64,000 nt of DNA from Streptomyces sp. SW4 (GTDB taxonomy: Bacteria > Actinomycetota > Actinomycetes > Streptomycetales > Streptomycetaceae): assembly GCA_003248315.1 (NCBI GenBank), contig QKWM01000004.1, positions 1,612,001-1,676,000 of the forward strand, in the 5' to 3' direction. Each line of letters starts with the position of its first letter. The first letter of the stretch is position 1. The notes below the pieces were generated by a model. That model was given only the letters and a program-made list of their open reading frames with translations, made no database searches and was not told the origin of the DNA. Made by a program: the position numbers and the translations under genes. Below, piece by piece: positions 33,253-45,828 of the stretch.

Positions 33253-34001
33253 ACTCCCGGTCCCATCTGCTCTGCCGCACCCCGCCCAGGTGCCATGGCG
33301 ACGGCGGCGAGGAAGACCGGCCCGAGGAAGCCGTACGACGACGTCCGGGCGTGGGCGGTGGGGCTCGCCGCGCCCTCCGGGTCGTACCGGACGCGCAGCT
33401 CGTCCCCTCGGACACCGCGTCCGTGCAGCCCTCGCCCTCCGAGAGCGACGGCGAGATGTCCCGTCCGCCGGTCGTGCGCAGTTCGCAGTGGTTGGTCTTG
33501 GTCAGATCCACGCTCACCACCACGGCCCGCGTCCACTGCCCCGGTCCGTGATCGCGGCCTGGTCACCGGCGGCCCGGCCGAACACGCCGAGGAACGCCCC
33601 GGCCAGCACGGGCACGATCAGCTGCCAGGCCATCCTGCGTTTCCTGCGCGGCACCCTGCGCAGCGTCAGCAGCGGCACCAGCACCGACGCGAGCGGCAGC
33701 ACCAGGCAGGCGACGAGCAGGCCGACGCCGCGCAGCGGAGCCGGCAACGGCACGACCGGGCCGAGCCAGCCCAGCCCCAGCGAACCGCCGGCGCACACCA
33801 GGCTGAACGCGAACCAGCGCACCAGGTCGGTGCGCCACGCCGGGCCGCTCCCCGGTGCCGGCCCCCTGCCGCGCGAGCCGTCCGGGCCGCCGCGCTGCGC
33901 CGGGTCCGCGGCGCGCACCCCGGCCCGCGCGGTCCTCCCTCGGTCACGCGTCCCCTCCGCCCCGGACGGGCCGGGTGGCAGTCGGGCTGCGGTGTCTTCA
34001 T
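33249..34001 (-). CDS. Small membrane protein, DUF3592-like
   Basis: About 250 residues. A Pro/Arg/Gly-rich cytoplasmic N-terminus leads to two or three helices (FAFSLVCAGGSLGLGWLGPVV, GVGLLVACLVLPLASVLVPLL, AWQLIVPVLAGAFLGVFG). An outer beta-rich segment (VDLTKTNHCELRT, GDELRVRYDPEG) and a final helix (FLGPVFLAAVAMAPG) follow. That layout fits DUF3592, whose function is unknown. Shifts lie near 33960, 33530 and 33405. ATG 34001 is favoured by the GGGAGGG site upstream. Its stop overlaps the start of the prepilin-peptidase gene. Confidence 0.6.
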
Positions 34002-34130
34002 GGTGGGCCCTCCCCGTCGTGACGCCTCGTGAGGCGCGTGGCGCCGGCGGCGTGTTCGCTGTCGCGGACACCTTAGTGAGAGGGCCCAGGGGCGAACCCA
34101 CGGGGAGCGGGCGGCCGTTGCGGTGCGGCC

Positions 34131-34154
34131 TGCGGCCGGCCGGCACCGGCCGCA
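34131..34154 (-). terminator. Hairpin after the Ser/Thr kinase gene
   Basis: 9-bp stem TGCGGCCGG (34131-34139) with CCGGCCGCA (34146-34154) and a 6-nt loop, 29 nt after the kinase stop. Likely its terminator. Confidence 0.6.
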
Positions 34155-34182
34155 CGGGCCTTCCGCCGCGCCTGCCGGGCGG

Positions 34183-37049
<2,867 letters not shown>

Positions 37050-37143
37050 CTAGCCCTCGGCTCCGGGCGGCCGGGCGCCGACCCCGGCGTCGGCCGTCCG
37101 GAGGATGTGTTCAAACATACGAGTGAAGTGATCTTGGCCTCTA

Positions 37144-37171
37144 TTGCTTTCGGGTGCCCCCGTGCTAGGCT
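37144..37171 (+). promoter_or_regulatory. Candidate HrdB-type promoter of the cold-shock gene
   Basis: TTGCTT (37144-37149), 16-bp spacer, TAGGCT (37166-37171), close to the Streptomyces vegetative pattern TTGAC-N16/18-TAGRRT. It predicts a leader of ~150 nt before ATG 37330. Confidence 0.65.
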
Positions 37172-37206
37172 CGCCGCAAGTTGCAGTTTGGTTTCCCTTG
37201 CAGTGC

Positions 37207-37237
37207 AGAGCCTGCGGAGCATGTGACCGCAGGCTCT
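37207..37237 (+). promoter_or_regulatory. Leader hairpin upstream of the cold-shock gene
   Basis: 11-bp stem (37207-37217 with 37227-37237) and a 9-nt loop inside the predicted leader. No U-tract follows, so a stabilising or temperature-responsive element is more likely than a terminator (inference). Confidence 0.6.
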
Positions 37238-37329
37238 AGTCATTCTCAGACGTATGCGATTGTGCAGAATTCATCTTCACACTTGCTGGTTCTGGAGCAG
37301 GGCAACCCTTTTGAGCCCAAGGAGGGCTT

Positions 37330-37533
37330 ATGGCTACCGGAACCGTTAAGTGGTTCAACGCCGAAAAGGGCTTTGGTTTCATCGCCCAGGAGGGCGGCGG
37401 CCCCGACGTCTTCGTCCACTACTCCGCGATCAACGCGACCGGCTTCCGGTCCCTCGAGGAGAACCAGCAGGTGTCCTTCGACGTCACGCAGGGCCCGAAG
37501 GGCCCGCAGGCGGAGAACGTCACTCCTGTCTGA
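37330..37533 (+). CDS. Cold-shock (CspA-family) RNA chaperone
   Basis: Intact, 67 residues, one cold-shock domain. RNA-binding motifs RNP1 KGFGFI and RNP2 VFVHY are exact. Unwinds mRNA structure and can act in transcription antitermination. The starting [19 protein letters not shown] is typical of Streptomyces members. ATG 37330 has a textbook AAGGAGG site. It has its own promoter, a long structured leader and a strong terminator, so it is monocistronic. Confidence 0.97.
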   Translation: MATGTVKWFNAEKGFGFIAQEGGGPDVFVHYSAINATGFRSLEENQQVSFDVTQGPKGPQAENVTPV

Positions 37534-37550
37534 TCGACCAGCAGTACCCA

Positions 37551-37592
37551 AGGAGCCCCACGCCGTTCCGGCGACGGGGCTCCTGCCCTTTT
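37551..37592. terminator. Terminator after the cold-shock gene
   Basis: Arms AGGAGCCCC (37551-37559) and GGGGCTCCT (37576-37584) enclose a CGCCG/CGGCG inner stem, followed by TGCCCTTTT. A classic intrinsic terminator. The convergent ligase gene may also use it. Confidence 0.88.
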
Positions 37593-37663
37593 CGGCCCCC
37601 TTCCGGAGCTGAATTCCCGGTGAATTCTCCGGGTACCCCGAGGAGGCGCGGCCGGCGCGGCGG

Positions 37664-39612
37664 TCACCGCCCGGGCGCCCGGCTCCCCGGTCGGCGTACA
37701 GGGAGTCGATCCATTCCGCGAAGTCCCGCATGATCACGTCGCGCCGGAGCTTCATCGACGGGGTCAGGTGGCCCTCCGCCTCGGTGAAGTCCCTCGGCAG
37801 GACGGCGAAGCGGCGGATGGACTCCGGGCGGGAGACCAGCCGGTTGGCCTCGTCGACCGCGCGTTGCAGCAGCGCCAGCAGGTCCTCGTCGTCGGTCAGC
37901 AGCTCCGCCGGCACCGGGTGCTTGCCGTTCATGCGGCGCCAGTGCGTGATGCCGTCGGGGTCCAGGGTGAACAGGGCCGTGACGTAGGGGCGGCCGTCGC
38001 CCAGGACGACGCACTGGGAGACGAGCGGGTGGGAGCGCAGCCAGTTCTCCAGCGGGGCGGGCGCCACGCTCTTGCCGCCCGCCGTGATCAGCAGTTCCTT
38101 CTTGCGGCCGGTGATCGTCAGATAGCCGTCGTCGTCCAGGGCGCCGAGGTCGCCGGTGGCGAACCAGCCGTCCGCGGCGGCCGGGACCACACCCCCGGCG
38201 GCGGGTCCCAGTAGCCGTGCAGCACCTGCTCGCCGGCGAGCAGGATCTCGCCGTCGGCGGCGATGCGGACGCGGGTGCCGGGCAGGGGCCAGCCGACCGT
38301 GCCGAGCCGGGGCTTCAGGGGCGGCGTCACCGTCGCCGCGCCCGTCGTCTCCGTCAGGCCGTAGCCCTCGTAGATCTCGATGCCCGCGCCGGCGTAGAAG
38401 GCGGCCAGGCGCCGGCCGAGCGGGGAGCCGCCGCAGATGGCGTAGCGGACCCGGCCGCCCATCGCGTTGCGCAGCCGCCGGTAGACGAGCGGGTCGTACA
38501 GGGCGCGGGCGGCCTTCAGGGCGCGGGACGGGCCGGGCCCGGTGCCCGTGGCGCGGGCCTCCTGCGCCTCGCCGTACTTCACCGCCACCGACACGGCGCG
38601 GTCGAAGGTCGACGCCCGGCCGCCGGATTCGGCCTTGGCACGGGCGCTGTTGAAGACCTTCTCCAGCATGTACGGGATGGTGAGGAGGCAGGTGGGGCGG
38701 AAGGCGGCCAGGTCCGGCAGGAGGTCCTCGGGGCCAGGCTCGGGGCGTGGCCGAGGCGGACCCGGGCGCGGACGCAGGCCACGGCCACCATCCGGCCGAA
38801 GACGTGGGACAGGGGCAGGAACAGCAGGACCGAGGGCTCGTCGTCGGTCTTCGCCTTGAAGACCGGGTAGAGCAGCTCGATGGCGTTGTCGACCTCGGCG
38901 AAGAAGTTCCGTGGGTGAGGGCGCAGCCCTTGGGGCGGCCGGTGGTGCCGGAGGTGTAGACGAGGGTGGCGAGGGTGCTGGGGCCGAGCATGCCGCGGCG
39001 GACGGCGATCTCGGCGTCCGGTACGGCCCGCCCGGCCTCGGCCAGCGCGTCCACGTGGCCCTGGTCCATCACCCACAGATGCCGCAGGTCGGGCATGTGC
39101 TCCAGTTCCGGGCCGAGGGCCGCGGCCTGGGCCGACGTCTCCGTGACCGCGGCGACCGCCCCGGAGTCCTGGAGTATCCAGCAGGTCTGGAAGACGGAGG
39201 AGGTCGGGTAGACCGGGACGGTCACCAGTCCGGCCGCCCAGGCGGCGAAGTCGAGGAGCGTCCACTCGTACGTCGTACGGGCCATGATCGCCAGCCGGTC
39301 GCCCGGCCTCAGCCCCTCCGCGACGAGGCCCTTGGCCACCGCGAGCACCTGCTCGGCGAAGCCGGCCGCGGTGACGTCCGTCCAGTGGCCGTCGGGGCCC
39401 TTGCGGCTGAGGACGACGGTGCCGGGCACGGCGGCGGCGTTGTCGAACGGCAGGTCCGCGAGCGAGCCGTGCCGCACGGGCGGTGCGAACGGCGGGACGT
39501 ACGCCTCCCGGACCGCGCCGTCCAGCCGTCGCGTCTCGGGCTCCACCAGGGTGGGGCCGGGCGCGTCGGCGAAGGCGGCGGACGCGGCGAAGGAGGGGAG
39601 GGGGGTGGACAC
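37664..39612 (-). CDS. Long-chain acyl-CoA synthetase (AMP-binding)
   Basis: Activates fatty acids to acyl-CoA through an acyl-adenylate. The AMP-binding P-loop is VYTSGTTGRPKG. YGLTETTGAATV and the hinge with TGDLGALDDDGYLTITGRKKEL follow, then a C-terminal domain ending SMKLRRDVIMRDFAEWIDSLY. Repaired length is ~650 residues, which suits the FACL/FadD15 type. Shifts lie near 38912, 38738 and 38195. The natural stop at 37664 needs one more G near 37695; without it the frame runs on into the cold-shock terminator. GTG 39612 follows CAGGAGCC. It heads toward a thiolase, FabG and MaoC block. Confidence 0.92.
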
Positions 39613-39853
39613 GGGCGGCTCCTGGGACGTGCAGCGGCGGCGCTGCCTGCTGCATGAGGTACGTGCCTCGCGCGCCGGGGCGTTCACCGAGGCCTTCACC
39701 GACGGGCCGTCACGGACAGGTGTTACCGCCGGTCAGGATGGGGATCGTACGGCTCCGGAGTGTGGGGTTCGTGCACGTTCGGGAAGGGACCGGGGACGGG
39801 TCTGTGCAGTCTCGCGGGTTACGTGAGGGTAGATCACGTTCGCTCCACACGGT

Positions 39854-41136
39854 CTACGCCCGTTCCAGCACCGCCGTCACCCCCTGGCCGCCGGCCGCGC
39901 ACACCGAGATCAGGCCCCGGCCGGGACCCCGCGCTCGGCGAGGAGCTTGGCCAGGGTGGCCACGATCCGGGCGCCGGTCGCCGCGAAGGATGGCCGGTGG
40001 CCAGGGAGGAGCCGGCGACGTTGAGCCGGGCCCGGTCCACCGGGGGCAGCCCGCGCTTCTCCCAGGCGGCGAGCGTGGCCAGCACCTGGGAGGCGAACGC
40101 CTCGTGGATCTCGATCAGGTCGAAGTCGGACAGGGTCAGTCCGGCCCGCTCCAGCATGCGCGGGACGGCGTGGGCCGGGGCCATGAGCAGCCCGTCCTCG
40201 CCGCCCGCCACGTCCCCGGCGACGAAGTCGACGGCCGCCGTCTCGTACGCCGTCAGGTAGGCCAGCGGTTCCAGGCCGCGCCGCTCGGCCCACTCCTCGC
40301 TCGCGAGCAGCACCGTCGCGGCGCCGTCCGTCAGCGGGGTGGAGTTGCCGGCCGTCATGGTCGGTCCGGGCCCGTCCAGGCCGAACACCGGCTTCAGGGC
40401 GGCCAGTTTCTCCGGCGTCGAGTCCGGGCGCAGGTTCTGGTCGCGGGTCAGGCCGCGGAAGGGGACGACCAGGTCCTGGAAGAAGCCGCGTTCGTACGCC
40501 GCCGCCAGCCGCCGGTGGCTGGTGGCCGCCAGTTCGTCCTGGGCCTCGCGGGTGATGCCCCAGGCGCGGGCGGTCACGGCGGCGTGCTCGCCCATCGACA
40601 GGCCGGTGCGCGGCTCGGCGTTGCGCGGGATGTCGGGGACGAGGTGGCCGGGGCGGATCCCGGCGAGGGCCTTCGCCCGGCCCCGAGGGTCTTGGCGCGC
40701 CGCGCCTGGAGCAGCAGGCGCCGCAGCCGGTCGTTGACGCCGAGGGGGCGTCGCTGGCCGTGTCGGCGCCGCCCGCGACCGCGGACTCGGTCTGGCCGAG
40801 GGCGATCTTGTTGGCGGCGGCGATGACGGCCTGGAGTCCGGTGCCGCAGGCCTGCTGGACGTCGTAGGCGGGGGTGCGCGGGTCCAGGGCGGAGCCGAGC
40901 ACGGTCTCGCGGGCCAGGTTGAAGTCGCGGCTGTGCTTGAGGACGGCGCCGGCGACGAACTCGCCGACGGTGCCGGGGCCCTTGAGCCCGTACCGCTCGA
41001 CCAGGCCGTCCAGGGCCGCGGTCAGCATCTCCTGGTTCGACGCCGTGGCGTACGGGCCGTCGGAGCGGGCGAACGGGATGCGCGTGCCGCCGACGATGGC
41101 GACCCGGCGCGGCAGCGGCGGTTCCACGGGACTCAT
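39854..41136 (-). CDS. Acetyl-CoA acetyltransferase / 3-ketoacyl-CoA thiolase (FadA2-like)
   Basis: Thiolase with ~429 residues. The nucleophilic cysteine is in VQQACGTGLQAVI; the second half carries SMGEHAAVTARAWGI, TAGNSTPLTDGAA, the IHEAFASQV motif and the second cysteine in CAAGGQGVTAVLERA. Shifts lie near 40748, 40682, 39988 and 39925. Stop is TAG at 39854. ATG 41136 lies across an operator-rich gap from a FabG4-like gene. The same three enzymes (FadA2, FabG4, HtdX) are neighbours in Mycobacterium tuberculosis, which supports a beta-oxidation or chain-modifying role. Confidence 0.92.
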
Positions 41137-41167
41137 CTCGACCTGCTCCTCACCCTCGAACCCTGAC

Positions 41168-41197
41168 TTACCTCCGGTAACCTTACTCCAGAGTAAG
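41168..41197. promoter_or_regulatory. Twin palindromic operators between thiolase and FabG4-like genes
   Basis: TTACC-TCC-GGTAA (41168-41180) and a perfect 16-bp palindrome CTTACTCCAGAGTAAG (41182-41197), one base apart. Size and symmetry fit TetR-family binding. A TetR gene lies at 43393-44122, downstream in the same block. Confidence 0.7.
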
Positions 41198-41224
41198 CAC
41201 ATGGCGACCGCCCGGGAGACACGC

Positions 41225-42524
41225 ATGGCCGACCGTTACCTCCGCTTCGCCGGCACCGCACCCGGCCGCTTCCTGACCCGCCGGCTCGGGCTGCCGCGCC
41301 CAGCCGAGCTGCACCGCCGCTCGCCCGGCCGGACCCGGCTCGACGGCGGCCTGCTCCACCTGACGGCCGGGAAGCCGCACCCCGGCATCGGCGCGGTCCT
41401 GGAGCGCACCGGACTCGCCCCGGACGACGGACGGCCGGCCGCCGTGGTGCTGGACGCCACCGGCGTCCGGGACGTCGCGGCCCTGGCCGAGGTGCACGCG
41501 GCCCTGCATCCGGTGGTGCGGTCGGTGGCGGACAGCGGCCGGATCGTCGTGCTCGGCGCCCCGCTCGACCCCGACGACCACCACCAGGCCGCCGCGCAGC
41601 AGGCGCTGGAGGGCTTCACCCGCTCGCTCGGCAAGGAGATCGGCCGGGGCAGGACCGTCAACCTCGTCCGCCTCGCCGACGCCGCCGGCGCCGAGTCCAC
41701 CCTGCGCTTCCTGCTCTCCCCGCCTCCGCCTACGTCAGCGGCCAGGTCGTCGAGACCGGCGCCGGGGAGGTCACCGCCCCCGGGGACGGGGACCGGCCCC
41801 TCGCCGGGCGGACCGCCCTGGTCACCGGCGGTGCCCGCGGCATCGGCGAAGCCGTCGCCGAGACACTGGCGCGGGACGGCGCCCGGGTCGTCGTGCTCGA
41901 CGTGCCGCAGGCGGAGGCGGACGCCCGGCGCGTCGCCGAACGGCTCGGCGGGAGCGCGCTCCCCCTGGACATCACCGCCGCCGACGCCGGTGAGCGGATC
42001 GCCCGCGCCCTGCCGACGGCCTCGACGTGCTCGTCCACAACGCGGGCGTCACCCGGGACCGACGGCTGGTCAACATGCCCGCCGAACGCTGGAGTTCCGT
42101 GCTGGAGGTCAACCTGGCGAGCGTGCTGCGCACCACGGACGCGCTGCTCGCCTCCGGCACCCTCCGGGCGGGCGGCCGGATCGTGGCCACCGCCTCCATC
42201 GCCGGGATCGCGGGCAACGCCGGGCAGACCAACTACGCCGCGTCCAAGGCCGGGATCGTCGGCCTGGTCCGGTCCCTGGCGCCGCGGGCGCTCGCCGGAC
42301 ACGGCGTGACCGTGAACGCGGTCGCGCCGGGGTTCATCGAGACGCGGATGACCGCCGCCGTCCCGGTGCTGCTCCGCGAGGCCGGCCGGCGGATGAACTC
42401 CCTCGCCCAGGGCGGGCTGCCCGTCGACGTCGCCGAGACCGTCGCCTGGCTCGCGCACCCGTCCTCCGGCACGGTCAACGGCCAGGTCGTGCGGGTCTGC
42501 GGCCAGAGCCTGCTGGGGGCGTGA
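41225..42524 (+). CDS. 3-oxoacyl-ACP/CoA reductase, FabG4-like (high-molecular-weight FabG)
   Basis: About 433 residues. An N-terminal flavodoxin-like domain (1-165, with [17 protein letters not shown]) precedes a complete short-chain dehydrogenase. The NAD(P) site is [16 protein letters not shown], the structural Asn is in HNAGV, the catalytic Ser in [11 protein letters not shown] and the pair in NYAASKAG. This two-domain layout is that of mycobacterial FabG4. Shifts lie near 41728 and 42022. I start at ATG 41225, with GGGAG seven bases upstream; ATG 41201 lies beside the operator and lacks a ribosome site. Confidence 0.92.
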
Positions 42525-43377
42525 TGACGACCGCCGCGAACACCACCGTCCTCACCGGCGTGCCCGCCCTCGCGCCGCTCCTGGCGCGCGGCGCCCTGCT
42601 CTCCCCGTTCAAGCGGCCCCGGCCGGACGCCGGGCATCCCCGTACCCGCCTGGTCCTGCCCGGGCTGCGCGTCGACCTGGCGCGGCTGGCGGCCTACGAG
42701 CGGGTGTGCGGGTTCGCGACGGGGCCGGACGCGCTCCCGGTGACGTATCCGCACGTGCTGGGGTTCCCGCTGGCCATGCGGCTGATGAGCGGCCGGGACT
42801 TCCCGCTGCCGCTGCTCGGTCTGGTGCACACCTCGATCGGCATCACCCGGTGGGCGACGCTGCCGGCGAGCGGGGAGTACGACCTGTCCGTGCGCATCGC
42901 CGGTCTGGTGCCGCACCGGCGCGGCACCGAGGCCGCGGTCGTCACCGAGCTGCACGGCGGCGGGGAGGTCCTGTGGGTGTCGCGCAGCACGTACCTGGCC
43001 CGGCACCGGACCCCGGAGCAGGCGGCCGAGGCCCCTCGGCGGGAGCCGGAGCCGCTGCCGGTACGGGACGAGTGGCGGCTCGGCGGCGACCTGGGCCGGC
43101 GCTACGGTGCCGCGTCCGGCGACCGCAACCCGATCCATCTGCACCCGCTCACCGCCCGCCCGTTCGGCTTCCGCGCGCCATCGCGCACGGCATGTGGACG
43201 GTGGCCCGGTGCCTGGCCGCGCACGGCACGCCCGAGGCGGTGGTGGTGGGCGCCGAGTTCCGGGCGCCGGTACCGCTGCCGGGGACGGTGGTGTACGGGG
43301 CGGCGGACGGCCGCTTCGAACTGCGGGACGCACCGGGCGGCCGACTGCATCTGACGGGCGACGTCCACCCGGCGTGA
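42524..43377 (+). CDS. MaoC-like (R)-3-hydroxyacyl dehydratase, HtdX-like
   Basis: About 284 residues, double hot-dog fold. The hydratase-2 motif with catalytic Asp and His is in YGAASGDRNPIHLHPLTAR, continued by FGFRAIAHGMW across a shift near 43180. The N-terminal hot-dog half (YPHVLGFPLAMRLMSG, LVHTSIGITRW) is the substrate-binding copy. ATG 42524 overlaps the reductase stop as TGATG, so the two are co-translated. Reductase and dehydratase would perform consecutive steps on 3-oxoacyl substrates. Confidence 0.92.
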
Positions 43378-43392
43378 GCCCCGCCCCGCCCG

Positions 43393-44122
43393 CTACCGGG
43401 TCGGTGCGGCCACCGGAGCCGGTGCCGTGCCGTCCTGCGGATCCGGTGCCGTGCCGCCGTCCGGAGCCGGTGCCGGGTCGTCCTCCGGCGGCGACCAGGA
43501 GCGGCCCGCCATGAGGTCGCCCAGGCCCGCCCAGGCGAAGTTCATCAGGGTGGCCGCCGCCTGCCGGGCCGTCACCCCGGGGTCGCGCCCGCCCAGTCGG
43601 CGAGCGACTCGGCGGCGCCGACCAGGGCCTCGGCCAGCCCGGCGACCTCGTGCTCGGCAGGTCGGGGTCCCGGTGCGCCTCGCGTGCGGCGGCGGCGATC
43701 AGCTGGGTCACGAACGCGACGATCTCCTCGCGCAGCGCGGTGACCTCGGCGGCGAAGGTCTCGCCGTGGGTGCGGGCCTGGATGTGCAGCACCGCCCAGC
43801 CGTCCGGGTGCTGGGCGGTGTGCGTGAAGAACGCCGTCAGGCCGTTCCAGAGCTGGCGGTCGGCGGGCAGACCGGCGGGCCGGGTGCCGGCCCGGACGGC
43901 CTCGACGAGGGCCCGCGCCTCGCGCCGGATGCAGGCGCTGAAGAGGTCTTCCTTGGAGTTCAGGTACAGGTAGACCAACGGCTTGGAGACGCCGGCCAGT
44001 TCGGCGATCTCGTCCATCGAGGCGGCCATGTAGCCGCGCTGCCCGAAGATCGTCACGGCGGCGTCCAGCATCTGCTGCTCACGGACCGCACGCGGCATCC
44101 GCTTGGTCTTCCCTGCACCCAT
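43393..44122 (-). CDS. TetR-family transcriptional regulator
   Basis: About 244 residues. The N-terminal HTH is clear: MLDAAVTIFGQRGYMAASMDEIAELAGVSKPLVYLYLNSKEDLF. The ligand domain is helical, with a Pro/Asp/Gly tail. Shifts lie near 43662 and 43582. It is convergent with the MaoC-like gene, 15 nt between stops. TetR proteins beside beta-oxidation genes often bind acyl-CoA. I infer that it controls the fabG4-maoC and thiolase promoters through the palindromes at 41168-41197. ATG 44122 is the first start before the HTH. Confidence 0.9.
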
Positions 44123-44181
44123 GCGGATCAGCGTACGGTCCGTGCGGCCGTCGGCGGGAACGCCGCCGTCGGCGGTGCCCG

Positions 44182-45492
44182 TCAGGCGACGGCGGGCACC
44201 GGCTCCTGGTCCTGCTCGCGGCGCGGCTCCGGCTCGTCGATCGGCGAGCTGTGCGCCGCGTCGTAGGCCTCGCGGTCGAGCAGGCCCTCGCGGGCGGCGA
44301 CGATGACGGGGACCAGGGCCTGGCCGGCGACGTTGGTCGCGGTGCGCATCATGTCCAGGATCGGGTCGATCGCGAGGAGCAGGCCGACGCCCTCCATGGG
44401 CAGGCCGAGCGTCGACAGGGTCAGCGTCAGCATGACCGTCGCGCCGGTGAGACCGGCCGTGGCGGCCGAGCCGACCACCGAGACGAACGCGATCAGCAGG
44501 TAGTCGCCGACGCCGAGCGGGATGTCGAAGATCTGCGCGACGAAGATCGCGGCGATCGCCGGGTAGATGGCGGCGCAGCCGTCCATCTTGGTCGTCGCGC
44601 CGAACGGCACGGCGAAGGACGCGTACTCGCGCGGCACGCCGAGCCGCTCGGTGACCTTCTGGGTCAGCGGCATGGTGCCGACGGAGGAGCGGGAGACGAA
44701 GGCGAGCTGGATCGCGGGCCAGGCGCCCTTGAAGAACTGCAGCGGGCCGGCCTTGGCGACGGTGGCGAGCAGCACCGGGTAGACCACGAACAGCACGATG
44801 GCGCAGCCGACGTAGATGTCGGCGGTGAACGTGGCGTACTTGCCGATCAGGTCCCAGCCGTAGGTGGCGATGGCCTTGCCGATGAGGCCGACCGTGCCGA
44901 GCGGGGCGAGGCGGATGACCCACCACAGGGCCTTCTGGAGGAGTTCGAGGACGGACTCGCTCAGGTTCAGGATCGGCTGGGCCTTCTCGCCGAGCTGGAG
45001 GGCGGCGATGCCGGCGACGGCGGCCATGAAGACGATCTGGAGCACGTTCAGCTCGGTGAACGGCGTGATGACGTCGGTCGGCACGATGCCGGTGAGGAAG
45101 TCGATCCAGGAGCCGGCCTTCTCCGGCTTGGCGCCGTCGGCGGGGGTGAGGCCGGTGCCGGCGCCGGGGTTGGTGACCAGGCCGATGGCGAGGCCGATGG
45201 CCACCGCGATCAGCGACGTGATCATGAACCAGAGGAGGGTGCGGGACGCGAGGCGGGCCGCGTTGTTGACCTTCCGCAGGTTGGTGATCGACACCAGGAT
45301 CGCGAAGAAGACGAGCGGCGCGACGGCCAGCTTCAGCAGGCCGATGAAGGTGTCGCCGACCTTCTCCAGGGTGGTGACCAGCCAGGACAGGTCCTGGCTG
45401 CGGGCCAGCCAGCCCAGCAGGACACCGAGGACGAGACCGGCGAGTATCTGGGCCCAGAAGGGCACCTTGAAGGACTTCGTGCGTGTGGACAC
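44182..45492 (-). CDS. Dicarboxylate/amino acid:cation symporter (DAACS)
   Basis: Intact, 436 residues. Glutamate/C4-dicarboxylate transporter family (GltP/DctA). Eight helices and two hairpins are expected. The serine-rich hairpin AFVSRSSVGTMPLT and the helix with PFGATTKMDG, ATNVAGQALVPVIVA and DPILDMMRTATNV are signature elements. An Arg/Glu-rich tail ends the protein. GTG 45492 has GGAGAAG upstream. Substrate (glutamate, aspartate or succinate) cannot be settled by sequence. The gene has a long leader and its own operator-bearing promoter. Confidence 0.95.
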   Translation of the reverse strand: MSTRTKSFKVPFWAQILAGLVLGVLLGWLARSQDLSWLVTTLEKVGDTFIGLLKLAVAPLVFFAILVSITNLRKVNNAARLASRTLLWFMITSLIAVAIGLAIGLVTNPGAGTGLTPADGAKPEKAGSWIDFLTGIVPTDVITPFTELNVLQIVFMAAVAGIAALQLGEKAQPILNLSESVLELLQKALWWVIRLAPLGTVGLIGKAIATYGWDLIGKYATFTADIYVGCAIVLFVVYPVLLATVAKAGPLQFFKGAWPAIQLAFVSRSSVGTMPLTQKVTERLGVPREYASFAVPFGATTKMDGCAAIYPAIAAIFVAQIFDIPLGVGDYLLIAFVSVVGSAATAGLTGATVMLTLTLSTLGLPMEGVGLLLAIDPILDMMRTATNVAGQALVPVIVAAREGLLDREAYDAAHSSPIDEPEPRREQDQEPVPAVA

Positions 45493-45676
45493 GGACTTCT
45501 CCGTAGGGGACGGGACGCGGGGACGGACGCGCTGGACTGACGTGGAGAACGACGGGTGAAGAGGGACGTCAGGGGCGACAGGTCGCGGACGCGCACCGAC
45601 AGAGGTCCACGTGCAGGCGCGCCACGAGCGGGATGCTCGACGGCGTGGGGGCGCGGCTGCGTGCTTCATGCACACG

Positions 45677-45708
45677 ACTTTAACACCGGTACTTTGAGAC
45701 GCTCAAAG
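45677..45708 (-). promoter_or_regulatory. Symporter promoter overlapped by an inverted repeat
   Basis: On the minus strand, TTGAGC (45701-45706), 18-bp spacer, TAAAGT (45677-45682). The -35 is covered by CTTTGAG-ACG-CTCAAAG (45692-45708), a perfect 7-bp inverted repeat. A third ACTTTGAG lies at 45713-45720. This layout suits a repressor competing with RNA polymerase. Confidence 0.6.
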
Positions 45709-45756
45709 CCTTACTTTGAGGGGGATCCGGTGAAGGATGCCCGCAGAATGCAAAGC

Positions 45757-45789
45757 GCCCCGGTTTCCTGTGGTTTGGGAAACCGGGGC
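45757..45789 (-). terminator. Hairpin terminator after the DUF4229 gene
   Basis: Perfect 12-bp stem (45757-45768 with 45778-45789) and a 9-nt loop, 40 nt after the DUF4229 stop. It insulates that gene from the symporter promoter. Confidence 0.85.
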
Positions 45790-45828
45790 GGACGCGTCTG
45801 TGACGCAGCTTACGGGCGGAACGTGCCG

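Noticed and set aside
37419..37667. Extension of the acyl-CoA ligase through the cold-shock terminator
   Set aside because: The open frame there runs over a hairpin and loses family similarity after IDSLYADR; one added G gives a stop at 37664.
41201..41224. ATG 41201 as start of the FabG4-like protein
   Set aside because: It directly follows the palindromic operator and lacks a ribosome site; ATG 41225 has GGGAG at good spacing.
44251..45559. Long plus-strand frames opposite the symporter
   Set aside because: They are antisense shadows common at this GC content; the minus-strand reading gives a complete intact transporter.
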